NCBI GenBank assembly: GCA_014894735.1 | Contig: JADBKX010000172.1 | Location: forward strand, 13,199 to 20,248 | Length of the DNA stretch: 7,050 nucleotides | Source: Candidatus Sediminicultor sextus | GTDB taxonomy: Bacteria; Atribacterota; Phoenicimicrobiia; Phoenicimicrobiales; Phoenicimicrobiaceae | Direction: 5' to 3' | Part shown: piece after piece, positions 1 through 6,063 of the stretch | Numbering within the stretch: the first letter of the stretch is position 1 | Layout of the letters: each line of letters opens with the position of its first letter | The notes under the pieces: generated by a model | Told to the model about the DNA's origin: nothing | The model's database searches: none | What the model saw: only the letters and a program-made list of their open reading frames with translations | Made by a program: the position numbers and the translations under genes

Positions 1-25
1 GTAACTAACTAACAACACTTCAATT

Positions 26-35
26 AAAGAAGGTG
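26..35 (+). promoter_or_regulatory. Shine-Dalgarno site for the upstream rel start
   Basis: AAAGAAGGTG matches 9 of 10 bases of AAAGGAGGTG. Six bases separate it from the ATT at 42-44, a normal spacing, and only three from the ATT at 39-41. It is 72 bases from the TTG at 108, too far to serve that codon. It therefore decides for the upstream start. The GTG within it (33-35) is in frame but is followed at once by TAA, so it cannot start the gene. Confidence 0.6.
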
Positions 36-41
36 TAAATT

Positions 42-107
42 ATTTCTCAATTCACTTTAATAAGATATATCTTAAAAAGAATATCCCAATATGCCCCTCA
101 AGCTGAT
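42..107 (+). other. Probable 5' coding extension of rel, from an ATT start
   Basis: Read in the rel frame, these 22 codons give a typical Rel N-terminus ending in ISQYAPQADL, which runs directly into SLVKKAYRYS. There is no ATG, GTG or TTG between the in-frame stop (36-38) and 108, only ATT, ATA and ATC. With the extension, the HD-domain metal ligands fall at 51, 75, 76 and 142. From memory, the Streptococcus equisimilis Rel ligands are at 53, 77, 78 and 144, a constant offset of two. AUU starts are known for infC and pcnB in E. coli. The alternative is a sequencing or assembly error that removed a normal start. Confidence 0.6.
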
Positions 108-2189
108 TTGAGCTTAGTAAAAAAAGCCTACAGATATTCAGTAAAAGCCCACCGGGAACAAAAGCGGTATTCTGGAGAACCTTACACCTCGCATCTTTTA
201 GAAGTAGCTAAAATATTGGTTGATTTAGAGCTTGATGTAATTACTATTGCAGCGGGGATTTTGCATGATATAATTGAGGATACTGATACTTCATTATCTA
301 CCATTAAAGAAGAATTTGACGAAGAAATAACCATGTTAGTTAATGGTGTCACTAAATTAAGTAGAATTTCTTTTAAAACACAAGAAGAACAACAAGCTGA
401 AAATTTTCGTAAAATGTTTTTGGCTATGGCAGAAGATGTAAGAGTTATTCTGATAAAATTAGCAGATCGCCTGAACAATATGAGAACTCTACAGTATATA
501 CCCCCCCACAAGAGATTAAAAGTAGCTCGAGAAACACTGGAAATTTACGTTCCCATTGCCAATAGATTGGGTATTTCCAGGATTCAGTGGGAATTAGAAG
601 ACCTTTCTTTACGTTATTTAGAACCAATAAAATACAAAGCGGTAGTTACTAGTATTGCAGAAAATCGATTAGAAAGAGAGAAATATGTTGAATCGATAAA
701 AGAGGTTATACAAAAAGAGCTACAAAAGGTAAAGATTCAGGCGGAGATTAAAGGTCGTCCTAAAAATATCTATAGCATCTATAAGAAGATGGAAAAAGGG
801 GAAAAAGATTTTTTCCAGATATATGATTTAATTGCAATGAGAATAATTTGCAATTCTGTCAGAGATTGTTATGCGGTTTTGGGATTATTACATTCAATTT
901 GGAAACCTATGCCCGGTAGATTTAAAGACTATATTGCTATGCCTAAATCAAATATGTATCAGTCTTTGCATACTACAGTGATTACTTCTAAAGGCGAGCC
1001 TTTAGAAATACAAATCCGCACTTGGGAGATGCATAAAACTGCTGAATACGGAATAGCTGCTCATTGGAAATATAAGGAGAAGGTTGATTTAAAAAAGGAT
1101 AAGAAATTAGAAGATAGGCTTTCCTGGTTAAGACAGATATTGGAATGGCAGAAAGATTTGAAAGATCCCAAAGAATTTATGGAAAACTTAAAGATTGGTC
1201 TTTTTCAGGATGAAGTTTTTATTTTTACTCCCAAAGGTGATGTAAAGATATTACCCTCTGGTTCTACGCCTATAGATTTTGCCTATCTTATCCATACAGA
1301 TGTAGGGCATAGTTGTGTAGGGGCTAAAGTTAATAAGAAGATAGTACCTTTGGATTATAAATTAAAGAGCGGAGACATTTTAGAGATATTAACTTCCAAA
1401 TCAAGCCGAGGTCCCAGTAGAGATTGGCTAAAGATAGCTAAGACATCAGGGGCAAAAAATAGGATTAGAATCTGGTTTAAAAAGGAGATGAGAGAGGAAA
1501 ATATTCAAAAAGGAAAAGAACTTTTTGAAAAAGAGATGGGAAAATATAAAATTGAAACCTCCTCCGAGCTTACTAAAAAGTTAAAAGAAGTGAGTATTGA
1601 ATTAGGTTTTACCGAATTAGAATCAATGTTTGAAAATATTGGGTACGGGAAATTGACTCCTTATCAGGTTTTATCTAAAATAATCCCCCAAGACAAAATT
1701 TCTCCAATTATCCCCTTGGTTAAACCGAAAAAAAGAATTGATCAAGGAATAAGAGTTCAAGGGATTAATGATATGATGATAAGATTTTCTCGATGCTGCA
1801 ATCCGGTTCCCGGTGATGAAATAATTGGTTATATTACCAGGGGGAGAGGTGTATCTATACATAAGGCAGACTGTTCTAATGTAGATTTTGTTTCTGCCGA
1901 AAAAGATCGGTTGGTTAAAGTAGAGTGGATAAAGACAGAAGAGCTATTTTACCCTGTAAAGATAAAAATAATTGCTGATGACCGTCCGAATTTAGTATCT
2001 GATATCATGCTAATTTTTTCCAGCCTTAAAATTACAGTTAGCGCCGTAAATGCCAGAACTGATAAAAATAATATTGCTAATATAGATGTAACAATTTCTA
2101 TTACCAATCTTGATCAGCTTCAAGAAATAATACAGAAAATAAAAAAAATAAAAAGCGTATTAATTGTAAAGAGAGTAACAACTTTTTAG
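108..2189 (+). CDS. relA: Bifunctional (p)ppGpp synthetase/hydrolase, Rel/SpoT family
   Basis: Cytoplasmic stringent-response enzyme that makes (p)ppGpp from ATP and GTP/GDP and hydrolyses it. Numbering from the TTG at 108, the HD hydrolase domain has H29, H53-D54, E57-D58 and D120. The synthetase domain has GRPK near 217, D240 in YDLIAMRI, RFKD at 271-274 and E300 in PLEIQIRT. RFKD fits the RXKD signature of bifunctional enzymes rather than the EXDD of synthetase-only RelA. A TGS domain (about 370-430), a Cys-rich element (C563, C564, H585, C589) and a C-terminal ACT domain (about 620-690) follow, so the protein is full length at the 3' end. TTG at 108 is the only conventional start after the in-frame stop at 36-38, but it has no Shine-Dalgarno and cuts into conserved sequence. 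The true start is probably ATT at 42 (see the 42-107 entry), giving about 715 residues. dtd follows after 43 bases. One family histidine is asparagine here (N123). Confidence 0.97.
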   Translation: MSLVKKAYRYSVKAHREQKRYSGEPYTSHLLEVAKILVDLELDVITIAAGILHDIIEDTDTSLSTIKEEFDEEITMLVNGVTKLSRISFKTQEEQQAENFRKMFLAMAEDVRVILIKLADRLNNMRTLQYIPPHKRLKVARETLEIYVPIANRLGISRIQWELEDLSLRYLEPIKYKAVVTSIAENRLEREKYVESIKEVIQKELQKVKIQAEIKGRPKNIYSIYKKMEKGEKDFFQIYDLIAMRIICNSVRDCYAVLGLLHSIWKPMPGRFKDYIAMPKSNMYQSLHTTVITSKGEPLEIQIRTWEMHKTAEYGIAAHWKYKEKVDLKKDKKLEDRLSWLRQILEWQKDLKDPKEFMENLKIGLFQDEVFIFTPKGDVKILPSGSTPIDFAYLIHTDVGHSCVGAKVNKKIVPLDYKLKSGDILEILTSKSSRGPSRDWLKIAKTSGAKNRIRIWFKKEMREENIQKGKELFEKEMGKYKIETSSELTKKLKEVSIELGFTELESMFENIGYGKLTPYQVLSKIIPQDKISPIIPLVKPKKRIDQGIRVQGINDMMIRFSRCCNPVPGDEIIGYITRGRGVSIHKADCSNVDFVSAEKDRLVKVEWIKTEELFYPVKIKIIADDRPNLVSDIMLIFSSLKITVSAVNARTDKNNIANIDVTISITNLDQLQEIIQKIKKIKSVLIVKRVTTF

Positions 2190-2232
2190 TTGATAAATTA
2201 GGAAGAAAAATCTTTTATCCGAGGAATAAATA

Positions 2233-2676
2233 ATGAGAGTAGTAGTGCAGAGAGTAAAAAAGGGGTCAGTAGAGATTGAAGAAAAAGAAATAGGGAAAAT
2301 AGAAAAGGGTTTGGTAATCCTTTTAGGGGTGGGTCAGAATGATAGAGAAAAAGATGCAGAATACCTGGCTGAAAAAATAGTAAATTTACGTATATTTGAA
2401 GATAAAGAAGGGAAGATGAATCTTTCTGTGAGAGATATAAATGGCCAGATTTTGGTCATATCTCAATTTACTTTATATGGGGATTGTAAAAAAGGAAGGC
2501 GCCCGAGCTTTATTTCTGCGGCTCTTCCTGATAAAGCAGTAAAATTATATGATTATTTTGTAAAATATATAAAAAATTATGGTCTTAAAATTGAAACCGG
2601 AGAATTTCAAGCCATGATGTTGGTAAAAATTTTTAATAATGGCCCGGTTACCATTCTCTTGGATAGTAAAAGTTAA
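2233..2676 (+). CDS. dtd: D-aminoacyl-tRNA deacylase
   Basis: Cytoplasmic proofreading enzyme that hydrolyses D-aminoacyl-tRNA (classically D-Tyr-tRNA) and also glycyl-tRNA(Ala), keeping D-amino acids out of translation. The 147 residues match the usual length of about 145. Both family signatures are present: SQFT at 77-80, with the key threonine at 80 as in other DTDs, and NNGPVT at 135-140, which holds the Gly-cisPro pair that enforces chirality. The MRVVVQRV start is typical. GAGGAA at 2221-2226 sits six bases before the ATG. It lies 43 bases after rel and 37 before the phosphodiesterase gene, with no terminator visible, so it is probably in one transcript with rel. The rel-dtd pair is common in Firmicutes and relatives. 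I see nothing abnormal in it. Confidence 0.97.
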   Translation: MRVVVQRVKKGSVEIEEKEIGKIEKGLVILLGVGQNDREKDAEYLAEKIVNLRIFEDKEGKMNLSVRDINGQILVISQFTLYGDCKKGRRPSFISAALPDKAVKLYDYFVKYIKNYGLKIETGEFQAMMLVKIFNNGPVTILLDSKS

Positions 2677-2713
2677 TTTAGAAATAAATCAACCTCTTTA
2701 GGGAGAAATTATA

Positions 2714-3715
2714 ATGAAGTTACCACTTATTATAGGACATAGAGGAGCAAAAGGAATTGCTCTTGAAAATAGCCTTTCCGGTTTTAAAAAAGCAGTAGAG
2801 TTAGGGATAGACGGAGTAGAATTGGATGTACACCTTACCCAAGATGGAAAATTAATCGTAATCCATGATATAGATTTAAAAAGATTAACCGGATTAAGAA
2901 TTCCCATTAAGCAGTGTACCTTTAAAGAATTAAAAAAATACGACATTTCTAAATTTTTTACTAAAAATCAAGAAAAAATGATGGAGAAATTGCCGGAAGA
3001 GAAGAAATATTTTTTAGAATTAAGAACAATTCAAGCTAATTCGTTTTATCTGAATATTTACGAGCAATTAACTAGGAAGAAAATTAGTTTTTATTTACAT
3101 CGGGATGGTAAGAGATTTGATGTAGTTAGAAAACTTTTTTTCTCAAGAAATGATGGAAAGAAGGTTTGCTTCAAACAATTAAAAATTAAAAAGAGGGACA
3201 TACTTGACTTAGAAAAAGGCAAGGTGAGGAAGTATCACAATGAACAGATACCTTTGCTTAGGGATGTACTTAAAATATTGAAGGGAAAACTTTTTGTAAA
3301 TATAGAAATTAAGGGAGGGGAGAAGATTTATCCGGGTATTATAGATGAGTTAGTAAAAGAGACAGAGAGTTTTGGATATAATAATATTCTTTTTTCATCT
3401 TTTGATAGAGATACGGTAATCTTGCTAAAAGAGAGATATCCTGAGCTTAAAGCAAATGGACTGTATGCTAAATGGATAAATCCAAAAAGATATATTAATG
3501 GATTGGATGGGTTAAATCCTTGCACTTTTTGCTGTAAAGAAGAACTTGTTTCTTATTTGCATCAGCTGGAAAAAACGGTGTATGTATGGACAGTTGATAA
3601 AGATATAGATATGGTACGCTTTATTTTATATGGAGTGGATGGAATTATTACTAATTATCCTCAGATTCTAAAAAAAATAAGTAAAGCAATACAATCTGTT
3701 TTAGAAGATTTTTAA
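2714..3715 (+). CDS. Glycerophosphodiester phosphodiesterase family protein with an internal insertion
   Basis: Likely hydrolyses glycerophosphodiesters (deacylated phospholipid head groups) to glycerol 3-phosphate and an alcohol. Family motifs are in order: GHRG at 8-11, E18-N19, ELDVHLTQDG at 36-45, VIHD at 49-52, EIK at 198-200, SSFD at 228-231, VWTVD at 291-295 and GIITNYP at 310-316. These supply the catalytic histidines (9, 51) and acidic metal ligands (18, 36, 38, 198). No signal peptide is visible, so it should be cytoplasmic. At 333 residues it is longer than compact bacterial members (about 240-250). The excess is a Lys- and Phe-rich stretch at about 81-177, between the YDIS segment and QIPLLRDVL; I do not recognise it. 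GGGAGA at 2701-2706 precedes the ATG by seven bases. It sits between dtd and the MBL hydrolase, which are neighbours in many Firmicutes. Its substrate cannot be told from sequence. Confidence 0.9.
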   Translation: MKLPLIIGHRGAKGIALENSLSGFKKAVELGIDGVELDVHLTQDGKLIVIHDIDLKRLTGLRIPIKQCTFKELKKYDISKFFTKNQEKMMEKLPEEKKYFLELRTIQANSFYLNIYEQLTRKKISFYLHRDGKRFDVVRKLFFSRNDGKKVCFKQLKIKKRDILDLEKGKVRKYHNEQIPLLRDVLKILKGKLFVNIEIKGGEKIYPGIIDELVKETESFGYNNILFSSFDRDTVILLKERYPELKANGLYAKWINPKRYINGLDGLNPCTFCCKEELVSYLHQLEKTVYVWTVDKDIDMVRFILYGVDGIITNYPQILKKISKAIQSVLEDF

Positions 3716-3807
3716 TAAAGGATTTTTCTATCTGAGAAGATGAAGACTGTTTTAATCATTTGAATTGTTTATAGAGGATTCTATTAAACGAAAGGATTGC
3801 AGAAGAA

Positions 3808-4437
3808 ATGTTTCTAAAAAGATTAATAGTAGGAGTGTTAGAAACTAATTGTTATTTAATTAGTTGTAAAAAGACTAAAAAAGCAGCGGTAATTGATCCA
3901 GGAGGAGAAGATGAGGTAGATTTAATTTTAAATCTTTTACAAAAAAATAATTTTGATTTGAAATATGTTATAAATACCCATGGACATATCGACCATATTG
4001 CTGGTAATAATTTGCTTAAAGCTAAGACCGAAGCTTTATTATTAATCCATAGGTTAGATGCTGATATGCTAGTTGATGCCAATAAAAATTTCTCTTCCTC
4101 TATGGGTAAAGAAATATGCTCACCTCCCGCAGATAAGCTTTTAGAAGAGGGAGACGAGATATCTTTAGGCACATTAAATTTAATAGTAATTCACACGCCG
4201 GGTCATACCATGGGAGGAATTTCTCTTGTTTCAAATAATATTGTCTTTACTGGTGATACTTTATTTGCCGGGGGTATTGGTCGAACCGACCTACCCGGTG
4301 GTTCTTACCAAGATCTAATAAAATCAATTAAAGAAAAATTATTGATTTTAGGTGATGATAAGTTAATTTATCCTGGGCATGGCCCGGGTTCGACTATAGG
4401 TAAGGAGAGAAGAACAAATCCATATTTGAAAAATTGA
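3808..4437 (+). CDS. Metallo-beta-lactamase-fold hydrolase, glyoxalase II-like
   Basis: Cytoplasmic two-metal hydrolase of the glyoxalase II-like branch (YqgX/YcbL type), probably acting on a thioester such as S-lactoylglutathione or a related thiol ester. The 209-residue protein has the metal motif THGHIDH (57-63: H58, H60, D62, H63), H133 in TPGH, D150 in FTGDTLF and H191 in YPGHGP. The set is complete, so it should be active. It lacks the C-terminal substrate-binding domain of classical glyoxalase II, so glutathione specificity is not assured. The ATG follows AAAGGA (3791-3796) at a somewhat long 11-base spacing. It starts 92 bases after the phosphodiesterase gene; that gap holds no gene and no clear terminator. 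Its TGA stop lies inside the first unit of a downstream repeat array. The position near rel and dtd is typical of this family. Confidence 0.93.
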   Translation: MFLKRLIVGVLETNCYLISCKKTKKAAVIDPGGEDEVDLILNLLQKNNFDLKYVINTHGHIDHIAGNNLLKAKTEALLLIHRLDADMLVDANKNFSSSMGKEICSPPADKLLEEGDEISLGTLNLIVIHTPGHTMGGISLVSNNIVFTGDTLFAGGIGRTDLPGGSYQDLIKSIKEKLLILGDDKLIYPGHGPGSTIGKERRTNPYLKN

Positions 4438-4438
4438 C

Positions 4439-4470
4439 CAATTCTTCAATTTGCCAATTCACCAATTAAT
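4439..4470 (+). repeat. Octamer array CAATTNNN, four copies
   Basis: CAATT recurs exactly every eight bases at 4439, 4447, 4455 and 4463, with variable three-base tails CTT, TGC, CAC and AAT. AAATTGAC at 4431-4438 looks like a degenerate fifth copy, which would place the stop codon of the MBL gene inside the array. No spacer structure of the CRISPR kind is present. Confidence 0.8.
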
Positions 4471-4471
4471 A

Positions 4472-4502
4472 TAGTCTATAGTAAATAGTCGTTAGAATAT
4501 AG
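4472..4502 (+). repeat. Heptamer array TAGNNNN, five TAG at period 7
   Basis: TAG occurs at 4472, 4479, 4486, 4493 and 4500, exactly seven bases apart. The four-base tails differ: TCTA, TAAA, TCGT, AATA. It abuts the octamer array on the left and the NNAGCGT array on the right. Confidence 0.75.
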
Positions 4503-4534
4503 TTAGCGTAGAGCGTACAGCGTTTAGCGTATAG
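4503..4534 (+). repeat. Heptamer array NNAGCGT, four and a half copies
   Basis: Units TTAGCGT, AGAGCGT, ACAGCGT and TTAGCGT, then a partial ATAG, spaced by exactly seven bases. AG positions fall at 4505, 4512, 4519, 4526 and 4533. The register is shifted four bases from the preceding TAG array, so the two share a period but not a frame. Confidence 0.8.
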
Positions 4535-4573
4535 GAAGGATATAAATCAATAAACTAAAAACACAAAGCAAAA

Positions 4574-4601
4574 CTCGTTACTTATCACACATTACTCATC
4601 A
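4574..4601 (+). repeat. Heptamer array CTCGTTA-like, four copies
   Basis: Units CTCGTTA, CTTATCA, CACATTA and CTCATCA lie head to tail. All begin with C and end in TTA or TCA. Conservation is moderate, so this array is less certain than the others, but the period of seven matches its neighbours. Confidence 0.6.
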
Positions 4602-4632
4602 ATGTATTTTATTTGCTAAATACTAATTAATA

Positions 4633-4640
4633 GAAAGGAG
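4633..4640 (+). promoter_or_regulatory. Strong Shine-Dalgarno site of ahcY
   Basis: GAAAGGAG lies eight bases before the ATG at 4649. It is the best ribosome binding site before a conventional start in this window and fixes the ahcY start. It suggests efficient translation. Confidence 0.8.
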
Positions 4641-4648
4641 TGTAAAAA

Positions 4649-5905
4649 ATGAATTATGGAATAAAGGATATTGGTTTGGCTAATAAAGGGAAGGATAAAA
4701 TTGAATGGGCTGAAAAACAGATGCCCGTTCTCTCTAGTATAAGAATGAGATTTAGTAAAGAAAAACCTCTAAAGGGAATTAGAATATCCGCTTGCCTGCA
4801 TGTAACTACCGAGACAGCTAATCTGGTGAGAACTTTAAAAGAAGGAGGTGCAGAAGTGTCTCTATGTGCTTCCAATCCTCTAAGTACCCAGGATGATGTA
4901 GCAGCTTCCCTGGTAAAAGATTTTGGAATTTCTGTATTTGCTATCAAGGGAGAGGATAAGGATACTTATTATCAGCATATTGAAAAAGTGCTAAACTGTA
5001 AGCCTAATATCACCATGGATGATGGGGCTGATCTGGTTTCAACTATTCATTCTCAAAAGAAAGAGCTAATTAAAGACATTATTGCTGGTACTGAAGAAAC
5101 CACTACCGGAGTTATTCGATTAAGAAGTATGGAAAAAGATAAAGCTTTAAAGTATCCGATTATTGCGGTAAATGATGCTCAGACTAAATATCTCTTCGAT
5201 AATAGATATGGTACCGGACAGAGTACCATCGATGGTCTGCTAAGGGCAACTAATATTTTAATTGCCGGTAAAAAATTTGTTATTTGTGGATATGGCTGGT
5301 GTGCTCGAGGTTTAGCAATGAGAGCTAATGGTATGGGAGCCCAGGTGATAATTACTGAAGTCGATCCCATGAAAGCATTGGAAGCAGTAATGGACGGCTA
5401 CCAGGTTATGCCCATAAAAGAGGCAGCCAAAGTCGGAGATATTTTTATAACCCTGACCGGTGATATAAACGTAATATCAACAGAAGAGTTTCCTTTAATG
5501 AAGGATGGAGCAATTTTGGCTAATTCAGGGCATTTTAATGTAGAGATCAACATAGGAGCTTTAGAAAAATTATCAGTAAATAAAAATAAAATTAGAGAGT
5601 ATATTGAGGAGTATACTTTAGAAAACGGAAAAAAGATAAATCTTCTGGCGGAAGGAAGACTACTGAATTTATCCGCTGCTGAAGGGCATCCGGCAAGTGT
5701 GATGGATATGAGTTTTGCCAATCAGGCCTTATCCGCTGAATATTTGGTAAAAGAAGGGGAAAATCTACAGAAAAAGGTTTATTGCGTTCCCGAGGTTATT
5801 GATAAGGAGATTGCCAGATTAAAATTAGAATCGATGGGAATAAAGGTTGATAAACTTACCGAAGAACAAGAAAAATATCTTTCTTCCTGGCAAATGGGAA
5901 CCTAA
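4649..5905 (+). CDS. ahcY: Adenosylhomocysteinase (S-adenosylhomocysteine hydrolase)
   Basis: Cytoplasmic NAD-dependent enzyme that reversibly splits S-adenosylhomocysteine into adenosine and homocysteine, removing the inhibitory product of methyltransferases and feeding methionine resynthesis. The 418 residues show the substrate-domain motifs ACLHVTTETANL (48-59), ASNPLSTQDDVAA (74-86), DDGADLV (124-130), EETTTGV (149-155), NDAQTKYLFDNRYGTGQST (175-193, with K180, D184 and N185) and NSGHFNVEI (292-300). The NAD-binding loop is GYGWCARG (214-221), and EGRLLNLSAAEGHP is at 335-348. The YGTGQST segment and the end in SSWQMGT without a C-terminal tyrosine tail are typical of the archaeal/Thermotoga-type subgroup. 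The third loop glycine is alanine (A219). It is preceded by a repeat-filled spacer and its TAA begins the next heptamer array, so it is probably its own transcription unit, although no promoter is clear. Confidence 0.96.
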   Translation: MNYGIKDIGLANKGKDKIEWAEKQMPVLSSIRMRFSKEKPLKGIRISACLHVTTETANLVRTLKEGGAEVSLCASNPLSTQDDVAASLVKDFGISVFAIKGEDKDTYYQHIEKVLNCKPNITMDDGADLVSTIHSQKKELIKDIIAGTEETTTGVIRLRSMEKDKALKYPIIAVNDAQTKYLFDNRYGTGQSTIDGLLRATNILIAGKKFVICGYGWCARGLAMRANGMGAQVIITEVDPMKALEAVMDGYQVMPIKEAAKVGDIFITLTGDINVISTEEFPLMKDGAILANSGHFNVEINIGALEKLSVNKNKIREYIEEYTLENGKKINLLAEGRLLNLSAAEGHPASVMDMSFANQALSAEYLVKEGENLQKKVYCVPEVIDKEIARLKLESMGIKVDKLTEEQEKYLSSWQMGT

Positions 5906-5937
5906 TTCGTCGTTCGTATCTCGTATTTAGTATCTCG
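5903..5937 (+). repeat. Heptamer array TATCTCG (left arm of inverted pair)
   Basis: Five head-to-tail heptads: TAATTCG, TCGTTCG, TATCTCG, TATTTAG, TATCTCG. The first contains the TAA stop of ahcY, so the array starts exactly where coding ends. The unit is the reverse complement of the array at 6001-6035. Confidence 0.85.
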
Positions 5938-6063
5938 TTAGAGAAATAACCTTAAGATATAAAAATTTATTAATTTTTAATTTTAATTACGTATTTTTTC
6001 CGAGATACGATTCACGAGATACGAGATACGGATTAAATAAAGGTTAGTAGGAATAATCAAAGT
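5906..6063 (+). other. Non-coding spacer between ahcY and comF, two inverted heptamer arrays
   Basis: The 158 bases hold no gene. A TATCTCG array on the left and a CGAGATA array on the right flank 63 AT-rich bases. Within those, 5961-5967 and 5972-5978 form a seven-base-pair hairpin made only of A and T. The last 28 bases (6036-6063) hold AGTAGGA (6046-6052), the likely ribosome binding site of comF. Confidence 0.7.
6001..6035 (-). repeat. Heptamer array CGAGATA (right arm of inverted pair)
   Basis: On the + strand the heptads are CGAGATA, CGATTCA, CGAGATA, CGAGATA, CGGATTA; read on the - strand they are TATCTCG units like the left arm. Aligned arm to arm, three heptads pair fully or nearly so, one of them with a G-U pair, and two pair only partly. 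By my hand count about 28 of 35 positions can pair, around a 63-base loop. Confidence 0.85.

Larger units (their letters stand above)
4438..4648 (+). other. Non-coding spacer between MBL hydrolase and ahcY, rich in short-period repeats
   Basis: No credible gene in either strand. About half of the 211 bases fall into degenerate arrays of period 8 (4439-4470) and period 7 (4472-4502, 4503-4534, 4574-4601), listed separately. The stretch 4535-4573 is A-rich without a clear pattern. Bases 4605-4632 might be a further very weak heptad run in which each unit ends in TA. I see no GC-rich pairing that would suggest a riboswitch, and no convincing terminator or promoter. Confidence 0.7.

Noticed and set aside
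1..25. TAAC repeated three times at 2-13 as part of a repeat array, or the end of an upstream gene
   Set aside because: The stretch is cut by the window edge; three tetramers in AT-rich DNA are not enough to call an array, and no protein can be recognised.
91..110. ATG at 91 as start of rel or a leader peptide
   Set aside because: It is out of frame with rel and reaches a stop after six codons, with no Shine-Dalgarno. The conserved N-terminal homology is in the other frame.
182..511. 109-residue antisense open frame in rel, and similar antisense frames in other genes
   Set aside because: They are shadows of strongly conserved + strand genes, with low-complexity translations and no ribosome binding sites.
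3760..3787. Promoter before the MBL gene (TTGAAT, 16 bases, TATTAA)
   Set aside because: Only four of six bases match in each box, and the predicted transcript start would fall inside the ribosome binding site. AT-rich DNA gives such matches by chance.
4438..4648. SAH or SAM riboswitch before ahcY
   Set aside because: These riboswitches need conserved paired cores with G/C-rich helices. The spacer is made of short repeats and A-rich sequence with no such helices.
4439..6035. CRISPR arrays
   Set aside because: The repeats are 7-8 bases with no unique spacers of 25-40 bases between them, and no cas genes are near.
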